Below are positions 42,564 to 50,313 of a DNA stretch of 64,000 nucleotides, in pieces. The number at the start of each line of letters is the position of its first letter. Within the stretch, counting starts at the first letter, position 1. The stretch spans positions 1-64,000 of the forward strand of contig CAZUTO010000004.1 of assembly GCA_964623085.1 (NCBI GenBank), given 5' to 3'. The notes beneath the pieces are model-generated. The model was not told the origin of the DNA. It made no database searches and saw nothing but the letters and a program-made list of their open reading frames with translations. This stretch comes from CAZUTO01 sp964623085. GTDB taxonomy: Bacteria > Pseudomonadota > Gammaproteobacteria > Pseudomonadales > GM7GCV1. Made by a program: the position numbers and the translations under genes.

Positions 42564-45368
42564 ATGACAGACTATAAAAGTACCCTAAATCTGCCGACCA
42601 CCAAATTTCCCATGAAAGCAAATTTGGCTCAGCGAGAACCTGAAAGACTAAAAAGCTGGGTGGAGAATGATCTGTACGCAAAGATTCGCGAAGCGCGGAA
42701 GGGGCGTGCTCAGTTTATTTTGCATGATGGCCCTCCCTACGCGAATGGCGACCTGCATGTTGGCCACGCGGGAAACAAGATTCTTAAAGATATTATTTTG
42801 AAGTCTCAGACCCTGAATGGTCTGGATGCTCCATACCAACCAGGCTGGGATTGTCACGGTCTGCCGATCGAGCACAAAGTAGAGACCAAGATAGGCAAAG
42901 CTGGTCAAAAAGTTGATTACAAAACCTTTCGACAGAAATGTCGTGAATATGCGCAATCGCAGGTCGACGGACAGAGGGAAACCTTTGTGCGCATGGGCGT
43001 GCTCGGTGATTGGCAAAATCCTTATCTCACCATGAACTATAAAACCGAAGCGGATATTGTTCGTGCGCTCGGAAAAATTATTGAAAAGGGTCACCTTCAT
43101 AAAGGCGTAAAACCCGTTTATTGGAGCGTTGTTGGCCGCTCTGCGTTGGCTGAAGCAGAAGTTGAGTATCAGGATAAAGAAAGCTTTACCGTCGATATCG
43201 CTTACCCACTGACAGATGCTGAGTCTCGTGAGACCTTTGTGTCAGCTTTTGGTGATGTGGCGAAAGAGGGTGATATCGCTGTGGTCATTTGGACGACAAC
43301 ACCCTGGACACTGCCATCTAGTCAGGCAGTGTCAATTCATCCAGAGTTAGACTATGTATTAGTTGAGCATGATGGCCGCAAACTATTTATGGCAGAGGAG
43401 CTAGTTGCTCAGTTCTCCCAACGAATCGGTGCTGAAGATTTAAAAAACGTAGGCATTGCGAAGGGCGCTGCGTTTGAAAATTGTGTCGTTGACCATCCAT
43501 TTTATGAGAAGCCCCTTCCCATTATCCTCGGTGATCATGTCACTACAGAAGCGGGCACGGGTTGTGTGCATACTGCGCCAGATCACGGGCCAGACGATTT
43601 TAAAGTCGGTCAAAGGTATGGAATTGAGACGCTCAACTATGTTGATGATGGTGGAACCTTTGGTTCGACCACGCCGACCTTTGCAGGAGAGCACGTCTAC
43701 AAAGTCGATGAAAAAGTGCTCGACCTAGTGGCTGAGTCCGGCAACTTGCTCAGCAAATCTAAGTTTGTTCATAGCTTCCCACATTGCTGGCGCACCAAGA
43801 CACCACTGATCTACCGCGCAACACCACAGTGGTTTATCAGCATGACGAATAACGGGCTGCTTGATCAGGCCAAGTCCGAGGTGCCAAAAGTCGAATGGAT
43901 TCCTGACTGGGGGCGCGCGCGTATCGACGCGATGATGGAGACAAGCCCAGATTGGTGTATATCGCGGCAAAGAACCTGGGGCGTGCCGATTTGCCTGTTT
44001 GTTCACAGAGAAACACAAGCATTGCACCCAGACACGATTGCACTCATTGAGCAAGCGGCTCAGGCGATTGAGAAAGAGGGGATTGACGCTTGGTTTGATT
44101 TAGATCCAAAAAGCTTGCTCGGTGACGACGCTGAACACTATCAACAGGTGACCGATACACTTGATGTTTGGTTTGATTCAGGTGTTACCCACTTTTCAGT
44201 GTTACAACAGAATTCCGACCTGCGGTTTCCGGCAGATCTATACTTGGAAGGCTCAGATCAGCATCGAGGTTGGTTCCAGTCTTCGCTAAAAACATCCATC
44301 GCAATCAACGATTGTGCGCCTTATCGTCAGGTGCTAACTCACGGTTTCACCATCGATGGTGATGGTAGAAAAATGTCCAAATCTTTGGGCAATGTCGTTA
44401 ATGCTGAAAAAGTGATGAAACAATACGGCGCTGATATCGTGCGATTGTGGGTCGCGGCGACAGATTTTTCTGGTGAAATGAGTTGGTCTGATGAAATTCT
44501 TAATCGGGTTTCCGATTCGTACAGACGGATTCGCAATACGTTGCGCTACTTGCTCGCTAATTTGGATAACTTTGATTTTGAGAAGTCGGCGGTACCTAAT
44601 GAATCCTTACTAGAACTTGATAAGTGGGCGGTAGGCAGAGCCGCTGATTTACAGAAGGATATTATCGAAGCCTATGACCGTTATGAGTTCCATGTTATTT
44701 ATCAAAAGCTGCACAATTTTTGTGTCACTGATATGGGCGGTTTTTACCTAGATATTATTAAGGACAGAATTTATACCTGCCAAGAAGGTAGTCTAGCGCG
44801 ACGATCGGCACAGACAGCGATCTATCATATCGCTCATGCTTTTGTGCGCTGGATTACGCCCATTCTTAGCTTTACAGCAGATGAGGTATGGGAGTTTTTG
44901 CCTGGTGCGGATGGGAATCTGTTTTCGCAAGAATGGTATACCGAATTGCAGTCGTCATCCGAAACTGTGCTAAACACGTCGGATTGGGAATGCCTTATGG
45001 CGCTTCGCGAGCAGGTTAATAAGCGAGTAGAAGAAATGCGTAGCGAAGGAAAACTGAAGAGCTCTCTAGAGGCGATAGTCAACATTGAGGCAGATGGCGA
45101 AACCGCTGATCTGCTTGAGCGCATGAGTGACGAATTGCGGTTTATCTTGATCACCTCTGGCGCGAACGTTAAACGCACTACTATTGATGGCGCTGTTAAA
45201 ACAGACATAGACGGCTTGAGTTTATTAGTCGAGCGCGCTGGGCACGAAAAATGTGTGCGTTGCTGGCACTTTCGTGAAGATGTTGGCCAGCATGCTAAAC
45301 ACCCGGAGCTCTGCGACCGTTGTATCGAAAATGTCGATGGACCCGGCGAAGTTCGGAAGATAGCCTAA
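42564..45368 (+). CDS. ileS: Isoleucyl-tRNA synthetase
   Basis: Charges tRNA-Ile, with an editing domain against valine. ATG 42564 is preferred over the TTG just before it, giving 934 residues. Class I signatures are PYANGDLHVGHAGN (HIGH box, near residue 58) and DGRKMSKSLGN (KMSKS, near 600). The CP1 editing region has TTTPWTLPSSQAVSI and GTGCVHTAPDHGPDD. The C-terminal zinc knuckle is CVRCWHFRED and CDRC. This is the bacterial type with a zinc tail. lspA starts 3 bases after the stop. Confidence 0.97.
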   Translation: MTDYKSTLNLPTTKFPMKANLAQREPERLKSWVENDLYAKIREARKGRAQFILHDGPPYANGDLHVGHAGNKILKDIILKSQTLNGLDAPYQPGWDCHGLPIEHKVETKIGKAGQKVDYKTFRQKCREYAQSQVDGQRETFVRMGVLGDWQNPYLTMNYKTEADIVRALGKIIEKGHLHKGVKPVYWSVVGRSALAEAEVEYQDKESFTVDIAYPLTDAESRETFVSAFGDVAKEGDIAVVIWTTTPWTLPSSQAVSIHPELDYVLVEHDGRKLFMAEELVAQFSQRIGAEDLKNVGIAKGAAFENCVVDHPFYEKPLPIILGDHVTTEAGTGCVHTAPDHGPDDFKVGQRYGIETLNYVDDGGTFGSTTPTFAGEHVYKVDEKVLDLVAESGNLLSKSKFVHSFPHCWRTKTPLIYRATPQWFISMTNNGLLDQAKSEVPKVEWIPDWGRARIDAMMETSPDWCISRQRTWGVPICLFVHRETQALHPDTIALIEQAAQAIEKEGIDAWFDLDPKSLLGDDAEHYQQVTDTLDVWFDSGVTHFSVLQQNSDLRFPADLYLEGSDQHRGWFQSSLKTSIAINDCAPYRQVLTHGFTIDGDGRKMSKSLGNVVNAEKVMKQYGADIVRLWVAATDFSGEMSWSDEILNRVSDSYRRIRNTLRYLLANLDNFDFEKSAVPNESLLELDKWAVGRAADLQKDIIEAYDRYEFHVIYQKLHNFCVTDMGGFYLDIIKDRIYTCQEGSLARRSAQTAIYHIAHAFVRWITPILSFTADEVWEFLPGADGNLFSQEWYTELQSSSETVLNTSDWECLMALREQVNKRVEEMRSEGKLKSSLEAIVNIEADGETADLLERMSDELRFILITSGANVKRTTIDGAVKTDIDGLSLLVERAGHEKCVRCWHFREDVGQHAKHPELCDRCIENVDGPGEVRKIA

Positions 45369-45371
45369 AAG

Positions 45372-45917
45372 ATGCGAATCGACTTTCAGCGTATGACCCA
45401 GCTATGGGGCTGGTACTTGGTAGCGGCAGCGATTATTTTTTTTGATCAGATAACCAAATCGATGGTGTCCGATAGTCTGCGCTATGGCGAGTTAATCGAA
45501 ATTCTGCCTTTTTTTGATATCACGTTACTGCATAACTATGGCGCCGCGTTTAGTTTTTTGGATCAGCAAGGTGGGCAGCAACGTTGGTTTTTAGTTGCGG
45601 TATCGGCCTTGGCCAGTGTAGTGCTTATTTTTTGGTGGTTGCCGAGTCAAAATCGTAAATTAAGTATTCTTGCGATGACATTCATTCTTGGTGGCGCTGT
45701 GGGAAACCTTGTTGATCGCGCGGCACTTGGGTATGTGGTTGATTTTATCGCAGTACATTACGATCAACATCGATTCCCAGCGTTTAATATTGCTGATAGT
45801 GCCATTAGTATTGGTGCTCTCTTTCTCTTTTTGGAGTGGTTTATTTTTGAGCCGCGCGCGCAGCGGCAGCAAGATACCCAAAGACAGCAAGATAATGTGA
45901 TGAAGGACAGCACATGA
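45372..45917 (+). CDS. lspA: Lipoprotein signal peptidase (LspA)
   Basis: Inner-membrane aspartic peptidase that cuts prolipoprotein signal peptides after lipid attachment. It has 181 residues and four membrane helices, with the conserved ILPFFDITLLHNYGAAFSFL and the two catalytic aspartates in GNLVDRAALGYVVDFI and AFNIADSAISIG. The C-terminal tail is a little longer than usual, with a duplicated QRQQD unit. It shares 4 bases with fkpB. Its likely substrates in this window include BamD and the glycine-zipper lipoprotein. Confidence 0.97.
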   Translation: MRIDFQRMTQLWGWYLVAAAIIFFDQITKSMVSDSLRYGELIEILPFFDITLLHNYGAAFSFLDQQGGQQRWFLVAVSALASVVLIFWWLPSQNRKLSILAMTFILGGAVGNLVDRAALGYVVDFIAVHYDQHRFPAFNIADSAISIGALFLFLEWFIFEPRAQRQQDTQRQQDNVMKDST

Positions 45918-46363
45918 GTACTCATAAAATTGGCCCCGGCACGCGTGTCTCTCTGAATTTCGCGCTTAAATTGTCAGACGGTCAGGTTATTGATTCTAAT
46001 TTGGATGATGACCCTGTCGAATTTAACCTTGGTGATGGCCGATTGTTAGAAGGGTTCGAAGAGGCCTTGGCAGGTATGTCAGCGGGTGATTGTGCCACGA
46101 TCGAAATGGCAGCTAAGGATGCATTCGGGCCGCGAAATGAAGACAACGTCCAAGTATTTGACCGGGATGCGTTTCCAGAAGATACCGAATTAGAAATGGG
46201 TTCAATGTTTAGTTTTGCCGATGCGGCTGGTGGTGAAGTGCCAGGCGTCGTGATTGAACTAACCGAGGAGAATATTCGGGTAGATTTTAATCATCCATTA
46301 GCAGGAAAAGACTTATTGTTTGAGGTGCGTATTCACAACGTCGAACCTGGTGTCGTGCATTAA
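45914..46363 (+). CDS. fkpB: FKBP-type peptidyl-prolyl isomerase (FkpB/SlpA)
   Basis: SlyD-like prolyl isomerase and chaperone. The 149 residues show the FKBP core split by an insert-in-flap domain: LKLSDGQVIDSN, VEFNLGDGRLLEGFEEALAGMSAGD, then DAFGPRNEDNVQVFDRDAF and FNHPLAGKDLLFEVRIHNV. The ATG overlaps the lspA stop, so translation is coupled. In related genomes ispH comes next; here it does not, and a minor pilin gene follows after 121 bases. Confidence 0.95.
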   Translation: MSTHKIGPGTRVSLNFALKLSDGQVIDSNLDDDPVEFNLGDGRLLEGFEEALAGMSAGDCATIEMAAKDAFGPRNEDNVQVFDRDAFPEDTELEMGSMFSFADAAGGEVPGVVIELTEENIRVDFNHPLAGKDLLFEVRIHNVEPGVVH

Positions 46364-46484
46364 GCTATTCGTTACCTGACTGAAAGATAGCTTTTGTTCT
46401 ATCGTCAAATACAGTAAATTTTTAGATTAGTTGGACAAGCACTTCAGTCTAGCTCTAAAAAAATGATTACAGGGAAGAATAAAG

Positions 46485-47006
46485 ATGCGCAGGATGCGTT
46501 TAAATCGCGGCTTTACGCTGCTTGATCTACTTGTCACTTTAGCAATAGTTTCGATTCTAACAGCGGTTGCTGCGCCGCCGATGGGCGACTTAGTTGAATC
46601 AATTCGTTCAAAGGCCGTTCGTAAACAGCTCCAGTCTTTAATGGGGCAAGCCAGAAGTCATGCACTATTTGAATCACAGGTAGTGACTATTTGCCATCTT
46701 GATGAAGATGGTTCTTGCCTAGATGATTTGCTCTTCCCACTTTCGATATTTACAGACCCCGATCGAAATGCCTCCATGGGAGCAGGTGAAACCCTTTTAC
46801 ATACTCTACATATTGGACTGCCGGAAGATTTCGAGTTGCTGTGGAATCGAAATAACTATCTACGCTATTGGCCTAGCGGCGGCACGGGCGCGTTAACCGG
46901 CTCTCTGAGTTATTGCCACCAGTTTGATGACAGGCATGAGTTCCGCATTGTGTTAGCGCGCACAGGTCGTACGCGGGTGGATTACGAAGAGACTCGCTGT
47001 GAATAG
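46485..47006 (+). CDS. fimT: GspH/FimT-family type IV minor pilin
   Basis: Pseudopilin-like subunit, probably part of the pilus initiation complex. The 173-residue preprotein has a short leader MRRMRLNRG cut before FTLLDLLVTLAI. Position +5 of the mature chain is Asp, not the near-universal Glu. The C-terminal domain has the GspH/FimT beta fold, ending GRTRVDYEETRCE, with cysteines that could pair. AGGGAAG precedes the start. First gene of the pilus cluster. FimT is assigned from order (FimT before FimU), which is inference. Confidence 0.82.
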   Translation: MRRMRLNRGFTLLDLLVTLAIVSILTAVAAPPMGDLVESIRSKAVRKQLQSLMGQARSHALFESQVVTICHLDEDGSCLDDLLFPLSIFTDPDRNASMGAGETLLHTLHIGLPEDFELLWNRNNYLRYWPSGGTGALTGSLSYCHQFDDRHEFRIVLARTGRTRVDYEETRCE

Positions 47007-47269
47007 ATAAGTATCGTTGAACTCGTTGTCTATTGCCTGCCTTCTCTTTGACACGTCCAACTAGTCCATATCTCTAGTAGTCTTTGTATTATTCCACATG
47101 ACGCTCAGTGTGAAGTAAGTCGCATTGTTTTTTGAACTGGTTCTGCTTTTTACCAGACTATTAGACACATTTACCGTTTACCCGTGAAATGAGTCCCTTA
47201 GAGGCAGCTTGTGTTGTAGTCTCTCGTCTCAGACGTCATTATTTTATTATCATTAATCGGTTGGTATAT
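47007..47269 (+). other. Intergenic region in the minor pilin cluster
   Basis: 263 bases without a gene. TTGACA at 47048 is a perfect -35 box, but no fair -10 follows at 16-18 bases. I see no sigma-54 site of the TGGCAC-N5-TTGC type. It probably holds the promoter of the fimU-pilV-pilW-pilX operon, but I cannot place it. Confidence 0.3.
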
Positions 47270-47791
47270 ATGCAAAAGAGTGTTTCCCATCAAGCAGGTT
47301 GTAAGCAAACAGGGTTTACCCTGCTGGAGCTCATGGTGACGATTGGAATCATTGGTATTCTCGTGGGTATTGGCGTGCCTTCTATTTCAGATTGGATACA
47401 GCGGTCGCAGGTTCGCGCAGAGACCCAAAAGTACGTGGGTATTCTCTCGTTGGCTCGTTCTACCGCTATTACCAATAACCAAGTGATTACAGTTGAGTTC
47501 GCGGCGCCAGACGCAGACGGGAGTATCGATATCGATATTTTCTCTGACGATGACGGTGCAGGAAATGAGGCGTTTGCAGCCGGTGATGTCTACATAAGGC
47601 AGTTTGAAGGTGAAGCGACCTCATTGGTGACTGCGGTGATGCCCGATGTTGATTTTATTAGCTTTGATGGTGATGGTCGGCTGATGAGCGCTGCTATTCA
47701 AATTGATATTTCGAACGACAACGCTAATTTAGGTCGACTGATTGATATTAATCCCGTCGGCCGCACATTTGTATCTGAAAAAGTATTTTGA
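47270..47791 (+). CDS. fimU: Type IV minor pilin, GspH/FimU-like
   Basis: ATG 47270 is chosen because it gives a normal prepilin leader of 15 residues (MQKSVSHQAGCKQTG) before FTLLELMVTIGIIGILVGIGVPS, with Glu at +5. Longer starts would add an odd 27-residue tail. The mature part (about 158 residues) has the GspH-type continuation WIQRSQVRAETQKYVGILSLARSTAITNNQVITVEF. In P. aeruginosa FimU joins PilV, PilW, PilX and PilE in the tip complex with PilY1. The gene order here fits that role. Confidence 0.85.
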   Translation: MQKSVSHQAGCKQTGFTLLELMVTIGIIGILVGIGVPSISDWIQRSQVRAETQKYVGILSLARSTAITNNQVITVEFAAPDADGSIDIDIFSDDDGAGNEAFAAGDVYIRQFEGEATSLVTAVMPDVDFISFDGDGRLMSAAIQIDISNDNANLGRLIDINPVGRTFVSEKVF

Positions 47792-47861
47792 TGTTGGTTT
47801 TAGGCTAAAGCCTAGACTAACAGTTATAGATTTAAAGACGTAAAAAGGCTTAATAGGAATA

Positions 47862-48482
47862 ATGAATAAACAGATTCCCATTCAAAAAATGCGTTTCATA
47901 AAATCGCAACGAGGCGTGACACTGGTTGAATTGCTAGTCTCCGTGTTCGTGTTTGCTATTGGCGTGCTAGGGTTTTCTGCGTTGCAAACAAGATCTTTAC
48001 AGGCGACCTATGATAACGGCCAGCGTGAAGACGTTGTGGCGATGGCCGATAGCCTTATTGGACGCATTCGCACGAACAATGTAGCGACCTCTGATTATGT
48101 TGATGCTATTAACGGCTTTGGAATGACATGTCCCGCTAACCCACCGGGCACGCTCTGTGCTGAACAGCAGGGTGGTGGAGGAATTGCGTTATGCACAGAG
48201 GATCAGGTTGCTACTTATGACGTTTGGGATGTGCTTTGTAACAACGTCGACGAGGCTACTGGTGTGATTAGTAACTCTGGTGGCTTAGGTGTAGTGAGTG
48301 GTCTCGACATTAATCTGAACTGCGATGACGCGGACACTACTGATGGTGATGCCTGTTCAGACGGGTCTGACCTTACGTTGAATTTTACTTGGTGTGCTAA
48401 ATCCATTGCGACGGATGCGAATAGTGACGATTGCACACAGGTTTGGTCACAACAGAGCTATACGTTGGAGTTTCGTCCATGA
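47862..48482 (+). CDS. pilV: Type IV pilus minor pilin PilV
   Basis: 206-residue prepilin with an 18-residue leader ending in KSQRG, then VTLVELLVSVFVFAIGVLGFSALQTRSLQATYD. The FAIGVLGxxxLQ pattern is the PilV hallmark. Several cysteines in the C-terminal part (MTCPANPPGTLC, LNCDD, ACSDG, FTWC, DDC) probably form disulfides. The stop overlaps the pilW start (ATGA). Confidence 0.92.
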   Translation: MNKQIPIQKMRFIKSQRGVTLVELLVSVFVFAIGVLGFSALQTRSLQATYDNGQREDVVAMADSLIGRIRTNNVATSDYVDAINGFGMTCPANPPGTLCAEQQGGGGIALCTEDQVATYDVWDVLCNNVDEATGVISNSGGLGVVSGLDINLNCDDADTTDGDACSDGSDLTLNFTWCAKSIATDANSDDCTQVWSQQSYTLEFRP

Positions 48483-49312
48483 AAAATATTGGTGCGCCTG
48501 TCGTTCAGTTAACTCGCCAGAGTGGTATTACGCTGATTGAAGTGCTTGTGTCCTTAGGGTTGGGCATCTTCTTTTTGGGCATCGCGGTGCAATATCTTGT
48601 AGTAGGGCAGCAGTCTAACCAAGTACAAGACGCGGGTTCGAGAATTCAAGAGAACGCACGTTTCGCTAATAACTTGTTGCGTGGCTCTGTTCAGCTAGCA
48701 GGCTATACAACTAGTACTGAGGGCGATCAGCCTCCATTTATTTATACAGGTGCTTGTTTCGGGTTTGATCCATGCTCAGATGATGAGCTAGGTGATGATG
48801 TTGGTGACAGCATTGCGGTTGCTCTTGTTGCTGATGGCAACGTAAATCAGGATTGTCTTGGTAATAACGTTACTGTGGACACTGAGTTTGCAAATGTGTT
48901 TTGGATTCAAGAAGTGAACAATGTTCGTTCTTTATATTGCCGAGGATGGGATATCGAAAGTGATACCGCGCTATCTGGCGCTCAGCCTCTTGTCGATGGA
49001 GTAGAGCAGATGCAAGTGCAATACGGTCTTTCGGATGTGGGCGCAGGAGACTTCGGTGGTCCGGTGGTTGGTTTTTTGTCTGCCAGCAGTGTTGAAGCAA
49101 TGAATGGTTGGGCCTTTATAAGAGCGGTACGTGTTTCTATCTTGGTCGATTCGGGGTTGCGAACGGATGAGTCAGATCAAGCTGGTGCGGCGTCGCTACA
49201 AGAAGATATGAGAACCTATGCGTTGCTAGATGGACCGGATTATCAGATTAACGATGACCGTGTTCGTCGGGTTTATACCTCAACGATTGAACTCAATAAT
49301 AGTTTTGAGTAG
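48479..49312 (+). CDS. pilW: Type IV pilus minor pilin PilW
   Basis: ATG 48479 overlaps the pilV stop and gives 277 residues. The leader ends RQSG, followed by ITLIEVLVSLGLGIFFLGIAVQYLV. SRIQENARFANNLLRGSVQLAGY is the PilW family signature. Towards the end come the PilW-type LVDGVEQMQVQYG and RAVRVSILV. It takes part in pilus priming with PilV, PilX and PilE. Confidence 0.92.
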   Translation: MKNIGAPVVQLTRQSGITLIEVLVSLGLGIFFLGIAVQYLVVGQQSNQVQDAGSRIQENARFANNLLRGSVQLAGYTTSTEGDQPPFIYTGACFGFDPCSDDELGDDVGDSIAVALVADGNVNQDCLGNNVTVDTEFANVFWIQEVNNVRSLYCRGWDIESDTALSGAQPLVDGVEQMQVQYGLSDVGAGDFGGPVVGFLSASSVEAMNGWAFIRAVRVSILVDSGLRTDESDQAGAASLQEDMRTYALLDGPDYQINDDRVRRVYTSTIELNNSFE

Positions 49313-49337
49313 CGGAGACTTAGGAGAGAGAACAGTT

Positions 49338-49853
49338 ATGTATCAAGCAGAGGGTATGACACAGCGGCGCCAATCAGGTATCACTTTGGTTGTGGTTTTG
49401 GTGATTCTACTTGCACTGACGTTTTTAGGTCTCGGTGCCATGTCAGACAGTAATTTACAACTCGCTATGGTGCGAAATGCTCAGTTGCAAAACATGGCAC
49501 ACAGCGGAGCATTGACCGAGATTAATGCGCAAATTGACGTGGTTAATATGAATGAGGAGGGTGAGCTTGATGCCATTGTGGTTGCGGCTGTTGCTACCCC
49601 CGCCGCGGTTGATTTAACCGGTGCCCTTTTGCTGCCTGGCATTTTAGGCGCGACTGTGGCGAATAGTCTCGATCAGCAATTAACTGTTACAGAGGTAAAT
49701 GGAGGTGCGCCGCCGCCAGTCGAAGGTACTAGCCTTGATCCGAATGCCCCAGTGAAATGGCTGACTTTTGAGCTCGACAGTGCAGTTGGTATTCAGAATA
49801 CAGCCAGCAACTCAAATCAAATTCAGGGTTTTCGGTATTTATCCGCGAACTGA
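49338..49853 (+). CDS. pilX: Type IV pilus minor pilin PilX
   Basis: Start ATG 49338, with TAGGAGAG 9 bases upstream; 171 residues. The leader ends RRQSG, then ITLVVVLVILLALTFLGLGAMSDSNLQLAM. Position +5 is Val; PilX and GspK-type subunits lack Glu5 because they sit at the tip. ARNAQLQNMA-like sequence (VRNAQLQNMAHSGALTEI) continues as in PilX. It is shorter than the about 195-residue P. aeruginosa protein. Confidence 0.82.
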   Translation: MYQAEGMTQRRQSGITLVVVLVILLALTFLGLGAMSDSNLQLAMVRNAQLQNMAHSGALTEINAQIDVVNMNEEGELDAIVVAAVATPAAVDLTGALLLPGILGATVANSLDQQLTVTEVNGGAPPPVEGTSLDPNAPVKWLTFELDSAVGIQNTASNSNQIQGFRYLSAN

Positions 49854-49868
49854 TATTGGAGTATTGAA

Positions 49869-50249
49869 ATGAAAAGAATAGTTCGAAATAGACTTAAAGG
49901 GTTACTAATGGGTGCTGTGCTTGGTGTGTTTGCATTAACGATGCACTCGGTGGCGCATGCTGAAAATAAGTTCCAAAGGTTTCTAAGCACCGGCGTTTCT
50001 TACGAAGACGTTCGTGCAGCAGTGATTGAAGTAGACGCGGCGGGTAATGGCTTGCTACGAATCTATGAAGCTGAATGCGCAGATTGCTTTGTGGATGTGT
50101 TTTTTGACGCCAATGTGCGTTTAGAGACACCACTTGGCGGCTATCGAGGCTTGGATAAATTATCCAATTGGAGTGATCGGATCTTATATGTGAAGGTTCG
50201 TGGAGAACCTGCACGGGTCAGTTTTGTTAGCGTTGAGTCCAATTACTAA
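49869..50249 (+). CDS. Small secreted protein in pilus operon, unknown function
   Basis: 126-residue preprotein with a signal peptide (residues 1-31, ending HSVAHA). The mature part of 95 residues is beta-rich, with a CADC pair. I do not recognise a family. It is translated 15 bases after pilX and ends 64 bases before pilY1, so it belongs to the operon. In P. aeruginosa a small secreted protein, PilY2, follows pilY1. This one precedes it, and I see no clear PilY2 signature, so homology is open. A role in PilY1 folding or pilus tip assembly is only a guess from position. Confidence 0.75.
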   Translation: MKRIVRNRLKGLLMGAVLGVFALTMHSVAHAENKFQRFLSTGVSYEDVRAAVIEVDAAGNGLLRIYEAECADCFVDVFFDANVRLETPLGGYRGLDKLSNWSDRILYVKVRGEPARVSFVSVESNY

Positions 50250-50313
50250 CTGATTCTCACGGAATCGGAACTCAGCTGTAAATTACACCAAAGAATTTAT
50301 GAGGGTTTTATCA

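Noticed and set aside
46364..47269. Sigma-54 promoter for the pilus operon
   Set aside because: No TGGCAC-N5-TTGC match was found by eye in either intergenic region.
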